Positions 49,955 through 64,000 of a stretch of DNA of 64,000 nt are shown one piece after another (within the stretch, counting starts at the first letter, position 1; each line of letters starts with the position of its first letter). Location of the stretch: contig JAXBDG010000008.1 of NCBI GenBank assembly GCA_036320915.1, forward strand, positions 1,612,001-1,676,000, written 5' to 3'. The notes under the pieces are model-generated. The model saw nothing but the letters and a program-made list of their open reading frames with translations, ran no database searches and was not told the DNA's origin. This DNA is from Linnemannia elongata (Eukaryota > Mortierellomycota > Mortierellomycetes > Mortierellales > Mortierellaceae). Both the position numbers and the translations under genes were made by a program.

Positions 49955-50304
49955 TGTTCACTCCTTTTTTTAAACACAAAGTGATGTGTGTGCCTGCTCC
50001 AGGAAGGTTGGAATGGTCGAGGCGGAGGGGTCCTGTGAGGTGATGTGTGCTCCTGTGGCGAGGATGTTTCTGCTGGAAAAGATGGCTCGAGAGAAAAGAG
50101 AGAAAAGTGAGCGGCCGTTGAATGACCACACGAAGAAGCAGAGTGTGAAGGTGCGCGATCGAGAGGGAATGTTCCAACTTTTGACTTGAACCCCAGGGGT
50201 GTGTAACCGTGGGTCAACAGTCACATTTCTTTTTTCCACTCGAACAAACTTTCTTGATCAGCTTTGCTCTTCCTTTCGTTTCACATTTAACTCCTCTTCA
50301 ACTC
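49955..50304. promoter_or_regulatory. Shared divergent promoter (ZZ/EF-hand gene and AFG2B-like gene)
   Basis: Only 350 nt separate the two start codons, so regulatory elements and 5' UTRs of both genes must overlap here. No specific factor site is called. Confidence 0.7.
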
Positions 50305-53916
<3,612 letters not shown>

Positions 53917-53957
53917 ACTCAAATGAAGCCAATAATATACCCCTTCTTCAACGGGCA

Positions 53958-53982
53958 TTTTTTTTTTTTTTTTTTTTTTTTT
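53958..53982. repeat. Poly-T tract, 25 nt
   Basis: Between the convergent 3' ends of the AFG2B-like gene (plus) and the multi-TM gene (minus). Confidence 0.95.
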
Positions 53983-54120
53983 AACCTTGATAAATGCCAA
54001 AGCAGTTTATTACATTAGAAAGTTATGAAAAAAGTGATGTACAAGTAAAATGTGGAAGATGTGCAAAGATTTAGATACAAGGGGATATGAAAAGATGAAC
54101 AAAGCAACACCCGGTTCAGC

Positions 54121-55002
54121 TTAATGGCGACGACGGAAGATGCCGAAGCGAGAAGGCTTCTCGGTGTAGACAACATTACCCTGGGGTGGGGGAGCAGCAG
54201 CGACGGGGCGGAAGTTGCGGCGACCGAACCAGCGGAACTGGACAATCATACCAAGGATCGCCATGACAATGAAGGTCGCCAAGAGAGCGTACTCTGGTCC
54301 CGAAAGATTGCCAACACGACTGTCGACATTGTTCTTGGAGTTGATGAAGGAGTCAGCCTCGGAGATGAAACCGGTATGGGCAAAGAAATCGACACCGGCA
54401 ACGAAGGAGTAGGCGCCCAAGATGGCCGAGCCAATAATGACGGTCTCCTTCTCGCGGATGAAGCCCACGATGAATCCGACGACTGCAAGGACTCCCAGCA
54501 AGATGGCACGGCCGGTCGAGGAGTGGATGAGACCGCCTGACTGCCAGCCCAAGATCCAGAGACCCAACGAGTAAAGAGCCATGGCGCCCAGGACGGCGAC
54601 ACCAAGACGCGAGCAGCAGACGAGGAGGAGGCCTCCCAAGATACCGACTGCGATCGAGATGACGAGCAAGAGGGTTTGAGAGGTGACGCCGCCGTTGGCC
54701 ATTCCGATGTAGGAGATGTTTCCGAAGAAGTAAAAGCCAATGAGGAACATGCAGATGCGGAAGAAGCGGACACCGAAGAAGCAGAGGATCAGACCCAAGA
54801 CGATGAGGATACCGCCGGCGATACCGGCCTGGACGGAGAGGTTGTAGGGTCCATCACGGGTAGAGTTCAGGGCGTCTTCGGCATCCTTCTTTATGGGAGC
54901 TGCTTGGGCCATAAAGCTGAGGAGGGTTGAGAGGATGAGGACAAGGTAGAGAGGTGCGCACCGGAGGGTGGAGCGCACTCTTGCGGAGATGGCTGTCGAC
55001 AT
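54121..55002 (-). CDS. TMEM198-like (DUF4203) multi-pass membrane protein
   Basis: Intronless ORF of 293 residues. An N-terminal signal peptide (CAPLYLVLILSTLLSFMAQAAP, cleavage after about residue 36) is followed by a short lumenal stretch with N-x-S/T sites (LNSTRDGPYNLS). Seven hydrophobic segments come next, among them GIAGGILIVLGLILCFFGVRF, LLLVISIAVGILGGLLLVCC, AILLGVLAVVGFIVGFI and YALLATFIVMAILGMIVQF. Small-residue-rich helices and a basic C-terminus (FGIFRRRH) fit the TM7S3/TM198-like domain. Such proteins are common in fungi at the plasma membrane or endomembranes without a defined activity. The ATG at 55002 is chosen because the upstream in-frame extension is UTR-like. Confidence 0.85.
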   Translation of the reverse strand: MSTAISARVRSTLRCAPLYLVLILSTLLSFMAQAAPIKKDAEDALNSTRDGPYNLSVQAGIAGGILIVLGLILCFFGVRFFRICMFLIGFYFFGNISYIGMANGGVTSQTLLLVISIAVGILGGLLLVCCSRLGVAVLGAMALYSLGLWILGWQSGGLIHSSTGRAILLGVLAVVGFIVGFIREKETVIIGSAILGAYSFVAGVDFFAHTGFISEADSFINSKNNVDSRVGNLSGPEYALLATFIVMAILGMIVQFRWFGRRNFRPVAAAPPPQGNVVYTEKPSRFGIFRRRH

Positions 55003-56725
55003 TATTATTTTTTTTGCTTGTAGGTTCTGTGTGCTGTTGGTGAGTAGAGGAAAGAGGAGATGAAAGAGAAGTGAAGAAGAAAAAAAGAGGGAGGAAGGGA
55101 CCTTTTTATGTCTCCTTTGAAGTTGTTCCTTAGAGTAGCCAAGATAAGTTAGCTCAATGAGCAAAAAGAGATTAAGGTCCAAGTGGATGATGAGAGGGGT
55201 TTGCAAGTAAGGGAGCTGGGGAAGGTTTTTTTTGTTCTACTCGAGGCCTGAGCAGGCAAGGGCCCTTGGAATGATGTCATCTCATTGGTCGGACAAGCAA
55301 ATGCAAAAAAAGCGGATGGTTGTTGTTTTATGCTCTCTTCTTGTGCTTTCAGTTGTCAGTCCAAGTGAACCAAAGGTACACTCGTTTGTACCCGACTCCA
55401 TATTATGCTCTTCCTGCTCGAGTAATCCATGGTTGTCTGTTGGTTGTCCGTTCCTTTCGTGCTTGTTTTTTTTTGTTTGCACCTCTCTACCCTGAAGTAC
55501 GCTTGGTCCTCGCTACTGTATCAACAGCATGTCTCTTCTTGACCCACCTTAGATTCAGGCTCATGTTCATTCTTGAGTTCAAACAAAATAGGTGATGCAA
55601 TCGAACTTAATGTGCCTGGCCGGGTCATCTTCAGGGGCGGGTCCTCCTCCATTTGTGAGTTATCATGGGCCAGGTCCTCCTGTTTACTTGTTCCTGCAGC
55701 CTGAGTGCGCTCACTTCTCCACTCCATGCCATGACTTAACCCTGATGTCATTATCAACTTTCGGGCACAACCCTATCAACAACAAGGTTCCACAAGAAAA
55801 TTTTCACCATCCCGATCATTCAAAAATAGGCACTTGTTTGTTGGTCATTGTTGATTGTCTGCAAGAGACATGGAGGGTAGTGGCTGTTCGATGATGACAG
55901 GTCTAAAGCTGGACAAGCTTGTCTTTTGGTGTACAACAGAGTTATCCCAAAAGACCAACTGCCTGCAAGCAGGAAGAAGAAAAAAAATAGATTGATAGAT
56001 GGAATTGACAGAAGTGAGGATAGCAAGCGGCATGCAGATGCCGAAGAATTTATAGCATTGGCCTCTCCCATCTACCATTCTGCCACACACAGATTGAGAG
56101 TGAGACAGTGAAGCAACAGCAAGGTCCCAACTTGTCATCGCTTGTTTTCCCCTGTCCCCTGCCTTTCCTCCCTCGTTCCTCTTTACTACCTCCCACTACT
56201 TTTCTCTTCTCTCCGACTACTTCTCTCTCCTTCCCTTTTGCTATCCCACCTCTACCTCTTCTCCATACGCTACCAACTCATTCTCCCAGTTCGACTCTCC
56301 CCTGGTTCTTTCTCCCCCTCCTTCTGCAACTACTCCCGGTCTCCCTTCTCTCCTTTTGTGAAGCTTTTGCTTCTTCCCTCTCCCTTGACTTCAGCCCCTT
56401 TCTCATCTGCCCTTCCCGCTTCAACAACAAGCTACAACAGTTCGCCCCGTGTCTCGTACCTTTTGCTTATACTTAATTGATTTTAATGCAAGGTTTTGTT
56501 GTTCGTGTTTTCATGCTATCTTTTCTTCTTTTCCAACTATGCTCACTACTATCATTTACTTTCTTTTGCAGTGGACAGAGTTCAGTCCAGCCTTGTTGCG
56601 AGCAATCTCGATGGTCAAGAACTGCATGCGGGTCACTATTCAACGAAAGGACAAGGAAGTTGATGCAAGGGGAGGCAGTGAAAAAATGTGAGGAAGCGAG
56701 GGGGGTTAGTGAGTAGTTGTTTTTT
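55003..56725. other. Intergenic region with an orphan exon-like segment
   Basis: After the 5' flank of the multi-TM gene, 56110-56440 is a strongly pyrimidine-rich plus strand, like other promoters here. It is followed at about 56545-56573 by a textbook acceptor (ttactttcttttgcag) and a short open stretch (DRVQSSLVASNLDGQELHAG in one frame). No downstream exon was found, so this may be a promoter plus remnant of a lost gene. Confidence 0.4.
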
Positions 56726-57764
56726 CTAAGAAAACTGGTGTCCTTTTCCACAACTGATTTGTGCGTATATCTCTCCGGCCACAAAAAAGCACACCCCCAC
56801 TTGTTCCTTGACTATCCATATCCATCGTTTCGCATAGCGACTACTTCTATCCCTCCTCCTCCATCTTTGTGCGCCTGTTTGCACTCCGAGTGAAAAACTT
56901 ACCAAACATGGTGTTATCCTCAGAGTACTCCTTGCTGGCATCGATTCTCAACAAGGAACCAAAGTTGTAGTCGGTGACCTTGCCACCCTCATAGCGGTTG
57001 ATGAAGTTGCGCCACTTTTCCTTCATCTCGGGGGACTTGAAGTCCTTGGCCTCGTCCAAGATATCAATTCTGGGGACGTTAGGGCCGAAGGTCGACATGA
57101 AGTCGACGTAGATCTCGTCATCAATCCTGCGAGCCAGAAGTGGATGCATAGAATAAGAAAAACGGTGGGTATGAGTATTAGCGTCTGTCCATTCTGTCGC
57201 CAACCTACATTGCTGTGGCTCTCCAGATTTTTTCCTGCGCTCTATATCTGCACCCATTAATGACGTTACTTGGTCAACTTGAGCTTCGATCCGTCCATGG
57301 CCTGAAGGAGCGAGAAGTAGGTCTCGGCGTGGTGCATAGCCTTGACAGCCCACTGCTTCTCTATAAGATAGAAACCAAACGTTCAATTTATCGCAATGTC
57401 AGCCTCCATCGCTTTGAAGTAAACGATCGAATTGGCATTTATGACTTCAGTGAGAAGTATGCTGTGGCGTGCTGTTGGTTTCCTAAAAGCTTTCTTGCGA
57501 CTCCCTGTGTAAACGCTGGGTCCGCAGATCATTTGATCTGCAAGTATCAGGAGTCGAGCTATCACTGATACTTCGAAGCGCTTTCGTGTTGTAGGTCTCC
57601 CACGAGCCACCTTGTCCCAGGTGTCTTCGCCCAGCGTCCTGATCGTTGGTTGTCGGGCCTTTGCTGTAGTCCTACGGAATGGCCGACCAGCTACAAAAAA
57701 AAGGAAGTAGATGCATACCAATCTCCTGAAGCTGCTCGAGTTCGTCTGCGGAAGGAAGAGACAT
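56726..57764 (-). CDS. PBDC1: PBDC1 family protein (yeast YPL225W)
   Basis: Small conserved cytosolic protein; the yeast member assists folding of newly made eEF1A (family knowledge). Exons 57764-57719, 57360-57270 and 57126-56903 give MSLPSADELEQLQEIEKQ, then AVKAMHHAETYFSLLQAMDG, SKLKLTKIDDEIYVDFM, KSPEMKEKWRNFINRYEG and VTDYNFGSLLRIDASKEYSE, matching the family along its length. The fourth exon (56799-56726; total 144 residues against 146 in yeast) is in phase, but its sequence (VGVCFFVAGEIYAQI) matches the expected VxRIQFxAIEIAR only loosely, so the C-terminus is less certain. The second intron (57269-57127) is in a plus-strand region that also reads open. Confidence 0.85.
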
Positions 57765-58115
57765 GATGATGTGTGAGTGGTGGTGAGGGATGAAAGAATA
57801 GAAACTGATCCTGCACACTGTTGCGTGAGGTTTTCTTCAGTTTTTGTTTTTTGAAAGCCCGAGCTTGCCTTGAGCTTACACGTGACCGTGACTATTTTGT
57901 GAACGCGTCACCGTAAGCCCCCGTAATGGTGTGCGTGGAAGGAGACGCACTCAAAGCTGTCCTCGGTCTCTGACCCTCTGCCCCCCTTGTCTACCTTCAC
58001 TGCCCTTTTTTCCATTCAACCACGAAACCCTTTTCCATCAACTCAACGCCTACCTCCCTTCTTTTCTACTTTTCTTCTCACACAACACTCTTAACTCGTA
58101 CCTATTATCTCTACC
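57765..58115. promoter_or_regulatory. Shared divergent promoter (PBDC1 and proteasome alpha-4)
   Basis: 351 nt between the two start codons. Pyrimidine-rich on the plus strand next to the proteasome gene. No yeast-type PACE element (GGTGGCAAA) was seen. Confidence 0.7.
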
Positions 58116-59535
58116 ATGGCCGGCTCTTACGATCGCGCATTGACCGTCTTCTCGCCTGACGGCCACCTCTTCCAGGTCGATTACGCTCTCGAGGCTGTCC
58201 GCAAAGGAAGCTGTGCCGTAAGTCTTCTTTTCCTACCCAGGAACGCGTCTCTTTCTCTCTCTCTCTTTCAGCCACCTTGACACGTCTCCCATCTTATCGT
58301 GTTGTGACAACTTTCTCTTACTGTATTCAGAAACTAATCGCGATTATCATGGTGCCCATGCTTCACATAGGTTGGTGTTCGTGGCGCTGACGTTGTTGTT
58401 CTGGGAGTTGAGAAAAAGTCTGTCTTGAAGCTCCAGGATGAGCGCACAGTGAAGAAGATTTGCATGTTGGACGAGCACGTCTGCTTGGCGTTCGCTGGTA
58501 CGGGAAAAAAGGCGACACTCTTAACACAGTGCTACAGCTCCGCTACAGGAATGAACGTCAACTGGCGTTGTTGCGAGTTTTTTTTTTAGCTCTTGAGGAG
58601 CGATATTGGCTAACGCTTACAATCGTCTATTGCTGTGATTCATCGCTCTTTAGGTCTGTCTGCCGACGCGCGTGTGTTGATCAACAAAGCAAGGATAGAA
58701 TGCCAGAGTCACAGACTCACAGTGGAGGACTCCGTCTCGATCGAATACATTACGCGCTACATTGCAGGAGTACAGCAGGTAACATGGCGTTCTTTCACCG
58801 CCTTCTCTGCGCTGATTCACCCCAGATTACAAGAACCGGGCTGTTCAACTGTGCTGACCATTTTTTTCAACTACCCTTGTCACTTACCTCTACAGAAATA
58901 CACTCAGAGTGGAGGAGTTCGTCCCTTTGGAATCTCGACATTGATCATGGGATTTGATTCGGACAAGGTCCCCAAGTTATACCAGACCGACCCCTCCGGA
59001 GTTTACTCGGCATGGAAGGCCAACTCGATCGGTCGCTCCTCAAAAACTGTCCGTGAGTTTTTGGAGAAGAACTACAAGGAGGATATGGACAAGGCTGAGA
59101 GCATTAAGCTTGCTATCAGATCTTTGCTCGAGGCATGTATTTTACATCTGCCATGCGCTCTGTATGAATGAAATGTCGAATGCAGTGGTCATGTGGAATT
59201 CATATACTAATTATTTACGCCTTTCACTTTGTAATAACTAGGTTGTTCAAACCGGAGCCAAGAACATTGAGATTGCCATCATGGGATCCGACAGCGTCAT
59301 TCAGGTAGGGGTTTTATTACGCACGAGAAAATACTGAATATGATAACGGAGACGGTGCTGAGATATGATGCTCCATAAAGAGGAACTCTAAAAGGACGCC
59401 ACTAACTCGCTTTTGTCATTATCAATTGTGTGTTTATAGCGCTTGGAGTTGGCTGAGATTGAGGCTGTTGTAGCAGAGATTGAGGCAGAGAACGAGAAAG
59501 AGAAGGAGAAGAGCAAGCCTACCACCTCTCAGTAG
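58116..59535 (+). CDS. PRE6: 20S proteasome subunit alpha-4 (PSMA7/Pre6)
   Basis: Structural alpha-ring subunit of the 20S proteasome core. Six exons: 58116-58217, 58371-58497, 58654-58778, 58896-59132, 59242-59304 and 59440-59535, giving 249 residues (human PSMA7 has 248). The alpha-subunit N-terminal signature is present ([20 protein letters not shown]). [75 protein letters not shown] and VREFLEKNY are diagnostic of alpha-4. The end is a Glu/Lys helix with a short Lys/Ser tail. Intron 59133-59241 starts with GC, not GT: exon 4 must end at LLE to join [15 protein letters not shown], and no GT nearby preserves the frame. Confidence 0.96.
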
Positions 59536-60245
59536 TAAGGGCATAACTTGTCAATCATCATGGTCACTCTCAGGATAACCCTCTCTATCTTTCATCGCCA
59601 CCTCTACAACAACTCTTTGGCGTCGACGCCTGTAGACACCTGTGAAACGACATGAGAAAACAGCAAACGCAAAATAAAAGGTCTACATCTACAATCGCTA
59701 ATTTTCGGCCAGGGTCAAAGCGTTTGTATTCGCTTTCCATTGATGTTTGGACTCGCCAATTCGCATTGGTCCCTCATCTATTTTCTTGAGAGGAGCTTTT
59801 TCCTTTGGGAAAAATTGCTCTTTAGAGATGTTGGTTGTCAACCAGTCGACAGCCTCATCTCAAGGCTCACTACGGATATGCCCTCAATAATGATACATGC
59901 ATGCATGAAGACAAGAGGCGGGTGAGAAGGAGAGGGGAAAGCAACGCCAAATGAACGGGTGGGTCTGCTGACTGTCCGGCTTTATAGTTTTTTTTTTTTC
60001 TTCTGGCCGAGCTTGTTTCCGCCGCTCACTACTTCTTTTCTTCTTGTCCTTCTAACTCTTCTTCGCCACGTTCATTCACCTGTTCACACATTCATTCAGC
60101 ATTCACACTCAACGAGCCGCCGCTTACTCCAGCATCATTGAATCTCGGACTGTCTACTCACACATTTTTTTAGTGGACCCAAAACGCCACGTGCTGCTCA
60201 GGAACCATCACCGTTACTCCTTAGTCTCTTATCAAACCCAAGAAA
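59536..60245. other. Intergenic region
   Basis: 3' flank of the proteasome gene and pyrimidine-rich 5' flank of the monooxygenase gene (59985-60065). No gene supported. Confidence 0.5.
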
Positions 60246-62641
60246 ATGCCAACATCACCGAAAACTCGGGTCCTAATAGTTGGCGGGGGGTTAGGAGGGC
60301 TAGTCCTCGCAATCCTCCTTCAACGAGCCGGAATTGACTATCTGGTCCTCGAGCAGAGTGTCCTGATCCGACCCCTTGGCAGCGTCATCGCTCTCAGTCC
60401 ATTGGTCCTCCCACTCATGGAGCAATTGGGGCTTCTGGATGAGATCAAGCGGGTTTCGAAACCGCTTGGAAAGATCACGGTCCTGAGGGATGATTTGTCG
60501 GTAGTGGGGATTATTGTTGCAAATAGCAAACATATGGACTATCAACTGCGGTGCGCTTGATTCTTTTTTGCTTTTTTCACTGCCAGTTCTTCATGTGGAG
60601 GTAACAGGGGATGGTTATTTATATTTCATTTCGTCCTCCCATGTAATGTATGTCAAAATAGATATGGACACTATGGACAATGCATAACACGACCAGACTT
60701 CTACAACATCCTTCTCTCAAAGATCCCTAAGGAGCGCATCCATCTCGGCAAACGATTCGTCAACTCCCAAAACATCATCGATCCAGCTACAAGAATTTGC
60801 CACCTAGTACAGGTCCGTTGTTCTGATGGGAGTCTCTATTTGGCGGATGTGTTGGTAGGGGCTGATGGAGCATCGAGTGCAGTCCGGCAAAGTCTTTTCC
60901 GGCGGATCAAGGAAGAACACGGAAACGGAATCGGCGGTCATGGTCACGGTCGGAAACCGTTGCCGAAGCAGGATCAAGAAGAACAACGATACAAACAGGT
61001 TGCTCTCGTGGGGGTGACTGGCCCTCTGAACTTGAAGCGGTACCCGGATCTGGGCGAAACTTTTTCACAGTTCAAGGTCGTCCTCAATCGACACTCGCCC
61101 TACATGGTAAAACCTGAACTTCCCTGTTCCGAAAAACTCTTGTGTAAAAAAACGACTAGCTGTTCAACGGTATTCTTCGTTGCCACTAAAAAGACTGACA
61201 TCCTCTCTTTGTTACATCAATTGCCATGCTAACTAGAGCTGGTTCATGCCTGTCGTCGGGAACAGGTACAGCTGGCTTGTGACAAGGACGCTAGAGAAGC
61301 CAACCCTCATTCACAGTGACAACTCGAAGGAGTCTGAATGGGGTCCAGATGCGACAGACGAAATGAGTAAAGCAATACGACACTTGAAGGGCCCGGATGA
61401 AGGTGGTCAAGGCACAGTTGGGGACCTGATCGATGCAACAGATCGACAGTTGATCTCGAAGGTCATGTTGGAAGAACGTGTCTTCAAGACTTGGTATGGA
61501 GGACGAACTGTCCTTCTTGGCGATGGTACGTTGCTCCCCAGAGCAACCGTGTTGGTTATAGGCAAGGGTGCTGTAGTATGTTGTTCAAAACACTCATGTT
61601 ATTCTTTCTTTCATCTTGTTCATTCTAAACTTCTCTTAGCGTGCCACAAGGTAACAGCAAGGTTTCAGGGCGCGCGGAAGGTAAACTGTCTTTTGCAGTG
61701 AGTTTCTTAACTAACCGAATTATCTTGTGGACTGTCATTAGAGTGTACCGTTCACGGGCAAGGGCGCAAGCGAATCAATGCTGGACGCAGTGGCTCTCGC
61801 ATCTCTACTACACGACAACATGCCCCAATCAACCATCGCCAACTCAACTGCACCTTCAATAACAACAGGAACATCTTCACCAGCACCACCCACAGCACCT
61901 TCAATATCTACCAGTAACCGACATCGAGCAGATTCTATGCGTTCATCATCACTCTCGAGCACCACGACAACCTCCACCGCCATAATATGGACAGTTGAAG
62001 ACCTGCACCGAAAAGTCTTCAAACCCTACTATCAGGCAAGACTTCCTGTCGTTCAAGAAGTCGTCGATAGTTCAAGCTCATTCGGAGCTCTGTTAGTCAA
62101 GGACGGATGGGTGGCCGAGCTGAAACGGAAGTGTGTGTTTGCGATCCAGGACTCGTGGATGGGTCGGTCGCTTGTCGATCGGGCCCATGCTCATCGGATC
62201 CAAGTCACGTTCCTGAAATTGGCACCCGATCGTGGCTCCGTCCCGCCGAGTCAGATTCAGGTTATTGTGGCTTTGAAGAAGGTTGATGGTGGTGGTGGTG
62301 GAGGTGGAGTAGGAGGGCGAAGGAGTGTGGAGGAGGAGGAGGAGGAGGAGGAGGATAGGTATCAGGATATGGATTCGCCTGAGGGTCGGAGGAGATTGGA
62401 TATTCAACTTCTACAGTTGCAGCAGGAGCAACAAATGAAGCAACAGCAACTACAACCTCGTCTAAATCAGCATCAGGAAGCGGACCAACAGGGTGAGCAA
62501 GAAGAATCCAACCAGCAATACCGGGAGATATATAATCGGCACTCAGATGGCGTTCATCACCAGTATTCGACTACCCAGGACAAAGGCCACGCACAAGTGG
62601 ATGAGTTCATGGCAGGCCAGAGCTCTACCATCGTCTTGTAA
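60246..62641 (+). CDS. FAD-dependent monooxygenase with Gln-rich C-terminal extension
   Basis: Flavoprotein of the PHBH/salicylate hydroxylase-type fold that would hydroxylate an aromatic or other small substrate using NAD(P)H and O2. Exons 60246-60550, 60662-61106, 61237-61525, 61640-61650 (11 nt) and 61742-62641 give 649 residues. FAD motifs: VLIVGGGLGGLVLAILLQRAG (GxGxxG), ADVLVGADGASSAVR (DG) and LLGDACHKSVPFTGKGA (GD). The microexon is required to restore DACHK|SVPFTGKG; reading through it gives a non-conserved sequence. After the catalytic part, which ends near LKLAPDRG, about 130 residues of Gly-, Glu- and Gln-rich sequence follow. No targeting signal at the N-terminus. Substrate unknown. 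A related relic lies at 37967-38455. Confidence 0.9.
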
Positions 62642-62921
62642 GCCGCATCATGGTTGCGAAGCGAACAACATCCGAGTTACGTAGAACCGCATAAATTAAG
62701 TAATGAAATAAGCGGAAAAGAAGCCAAAGGGAAAAAGGGATGAGATGTCGACGAATGACGGAGGTTTTGATGAATTTCTTCCATGGAAAGACAAGAAGAA
62801 TAGCCAAAGGAATAGTTCCTAAAAAAAAAACTGGGAACAAGCCCTTTTGCTTTCTACAACCAACCCCTGTGACGACCCACGATAACTACCTACATCCGCA
62901 GTTTCTGAACAGAAGGTGTTG

Positions 62922-62956
<35 letters not shown>

Positions 62957-64000
62957 AAACATAGGGGCGGAGATTTTATTTTGGGAGGAATGAGACCCTT
63001 GGAGAATGGAACCAACCAAACAACAGTCGTCATGAGCAAAAGATAGAAGTGGAACCCCCCAGTCGTTGGTTGTGTTTGATTACAAGCAGAGACGAGAGTG
63101 AAAGGAAAGGGAAAGGGGAGAAAGGGGGAGAAGGGGCACGGTAGCACTGGTTCCTCGATTCTGTAACCTTCATGGAAATGACAGAAGGGTAGAGTATCAG
63201 GGCTTTTTAAACACTGTAGCGTGTTCATCTTATGCTTATGAACAAAGAAGTGCTACCAGATTGCATCCGGAGAATGAGGCGATTGGGAATGAATATCCGA
63301 GAAAGAGTATCCGATACTTCCTTCGTCCATCGGAAATTGGTACGCTTTCATAGGCTATGAAGCAAACCAGTGATCGTTGCTCCTGGAAATAGAACCAACT
63401 AGTGGTGATAATAAACCAAGTGTACGTATCTTTTCATGCCACATTACCCTACTTCTTTTCCCATCGCCTTCCTCTTTTCCTTCCTGTGAACAAAAATTGA
63501 GGGAAGAAGGAAAAAAAAATAGATACTAAGATACCATATCAATATGATAGAAGGGAGTCTACAAGAAGTGGAGTACAACCGATTACTAGAGGCAAGGTAT
63601 GTATTTTGCGACCTGACCAAACACGTGTAAAGATTCCTCTTTCGCTTTCTCTCCCTCCTTTCTCTTGCTCCACTTTTTTTTTGCAACCTTCTCTCACAAA
63701 GAAAAAGAGTCTGGTAGATAGAAAGATAACAGATCTGGATCGAGAGCGAAACGATGGACGGCAAGAGATAGTAGATAGAAGAAATGAAGAAGTAGACGTC
63801 GCTATGGATTGTTTGTTAACAGAAAGGAATGTGCACAGGGATCGGCCAACATAACGTTCATTGTTTGTTTGATTTTTTTTATCGTCGCTAAACCATGTCC
63901 CTTCCTTTGTGATGTAGGTTTGTTTGTTGCAAAAAAAGGAAGAAAGTTGGTCCCTTTCTCCTTCGACTACCTTCTGCAATCCACAAAACCTTCCCGTCCT
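62642..64000. other. Intergenic region to the window end
   Basis: A(30) at 62924-62953; otherwise purine- and pyrimidine-rich patches without a supported gene. A gene beyond the right edge cannot be excluded. Confidence 0.5.
62924..62953. repeat. Poly-A tract, 30 nt
   Basis: Uninterrupted A run about 280 nt downstream of the monooxygenase stop codon; no flanking direct repeat was seen. Confidence 0.95.

Noticed and set aside
50140..50200. tRNA-like B-box (ggttcaagtc on the minus strand)
   Set aside because: No A-box, acceptor stem or T-run at suitable spacing; no cloverleaf can be drawn. Other GGTTCGA matches, such as 40681, failed for the same reason.
61651..61741. Read-through exon of the FAD monooxygenase (CHKVTARFQGARKVN)
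   Set aside because: It destroys the conserved GD-motif region, whereas splicing after CHK to SVPFTGKG restores it and keeps the phase.

Overview
This window is nuclear DNA of a filamentous, early-diverging fungus, most likely a Mucoromycota member such as a Mortierellaceae species (inference). The reasons are a Chs3-type chitin synthase, intron-rich genes (up to 13 exons) with GT-AG introns and CTAAC-like branch sites, a TKL-type kinase with an H-x-D-L-H-S-x-N catalytic loop, an MT-A70-family methyltransferase homologue, and many long poly-A/poly-T and CAA/CAG (Gln) tracts. There are no bacterial features, CRISPR arrays, rRNA genes or recognisable tRNA genes. Exon structures were worked out by hand from splice signals, reading phase and family conservation. 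In every complete model the exon lengths sum to a multiple of three.

Layout. 0-6 kb: 3' part of a class IV chitin synthase, then a secreted, acidic, probably GPI-anchored protein of unknown function. 6-11.3 kb (minus): a six-exon, Gln-rich protein of about 1500 residues with two C2H2 zinc fingers. 13.4-14.8 kb (minus): a short-chain dehydrogenase with a mitochondrial-type presequence. 15.6-17 kb: gene-like debris. 17.2-18.9 kb (minus): PP2A catalytic subunit. 20.2-21.8 kb (minus): DUF202 membrane protein. 23.2-28.8 kb (minus): an MT-A70 methyltransferase-like protein, a HAD-type hydrolase and methylmalonate-semialdehyde dehydrogenase. 28.8-33.1 kb: a long gene-poor stretch. 33.1-37.8 kb (plus): a kinase/proline-rich/ankyrin fusion. 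38-40.3 kb: an FAD-monooxygenase relic, a poly-A insertion flanked by a 14-bp target-site duplication, and a DUF2358 protein. 41.2-43.9 kb (plus): PP1 catalytic subunit. 44.3-46.9 kb (minus): RAI1/DXO decapping nuclease. 47.1-50 kb (minus): membrane-anchored ZZ/EF-hand protein. 50.3-53.9 kb (plus): AFG2B/SPATA5L1-like AAA ATPase. 54.1-55 kb (minus): multi-TM TMEM198-like protein. 56.7-57.8 kb (minus): PBDC1. 58.1-59.5 kb (plus): proteasome alpha-4. 60.2-62.6 kb (plus): intact FAD monooxygenase.

The genes are mostly unrelated housekeeping functions, as usual in eukaryotic chromosomes. Two divergent pairs share promoters of about 350 bp: ZZ/EF-hand with AFG2B-like, and PBDC1 with proteasome alpha-4. 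The observations most worth following are the MT-A70 protein whose catalytic motif reads DPPL instead of DPPW, the poly-A insertion that creates an in-frame upstream ATG for the DUF2358 gene, a Walker B Glu-to-Gln change in the AAA ATPase, a Thr-to-Val change in the PP2A tail, the kinase-ankyrin fusion, and 11-nt and 15-nt microexons.
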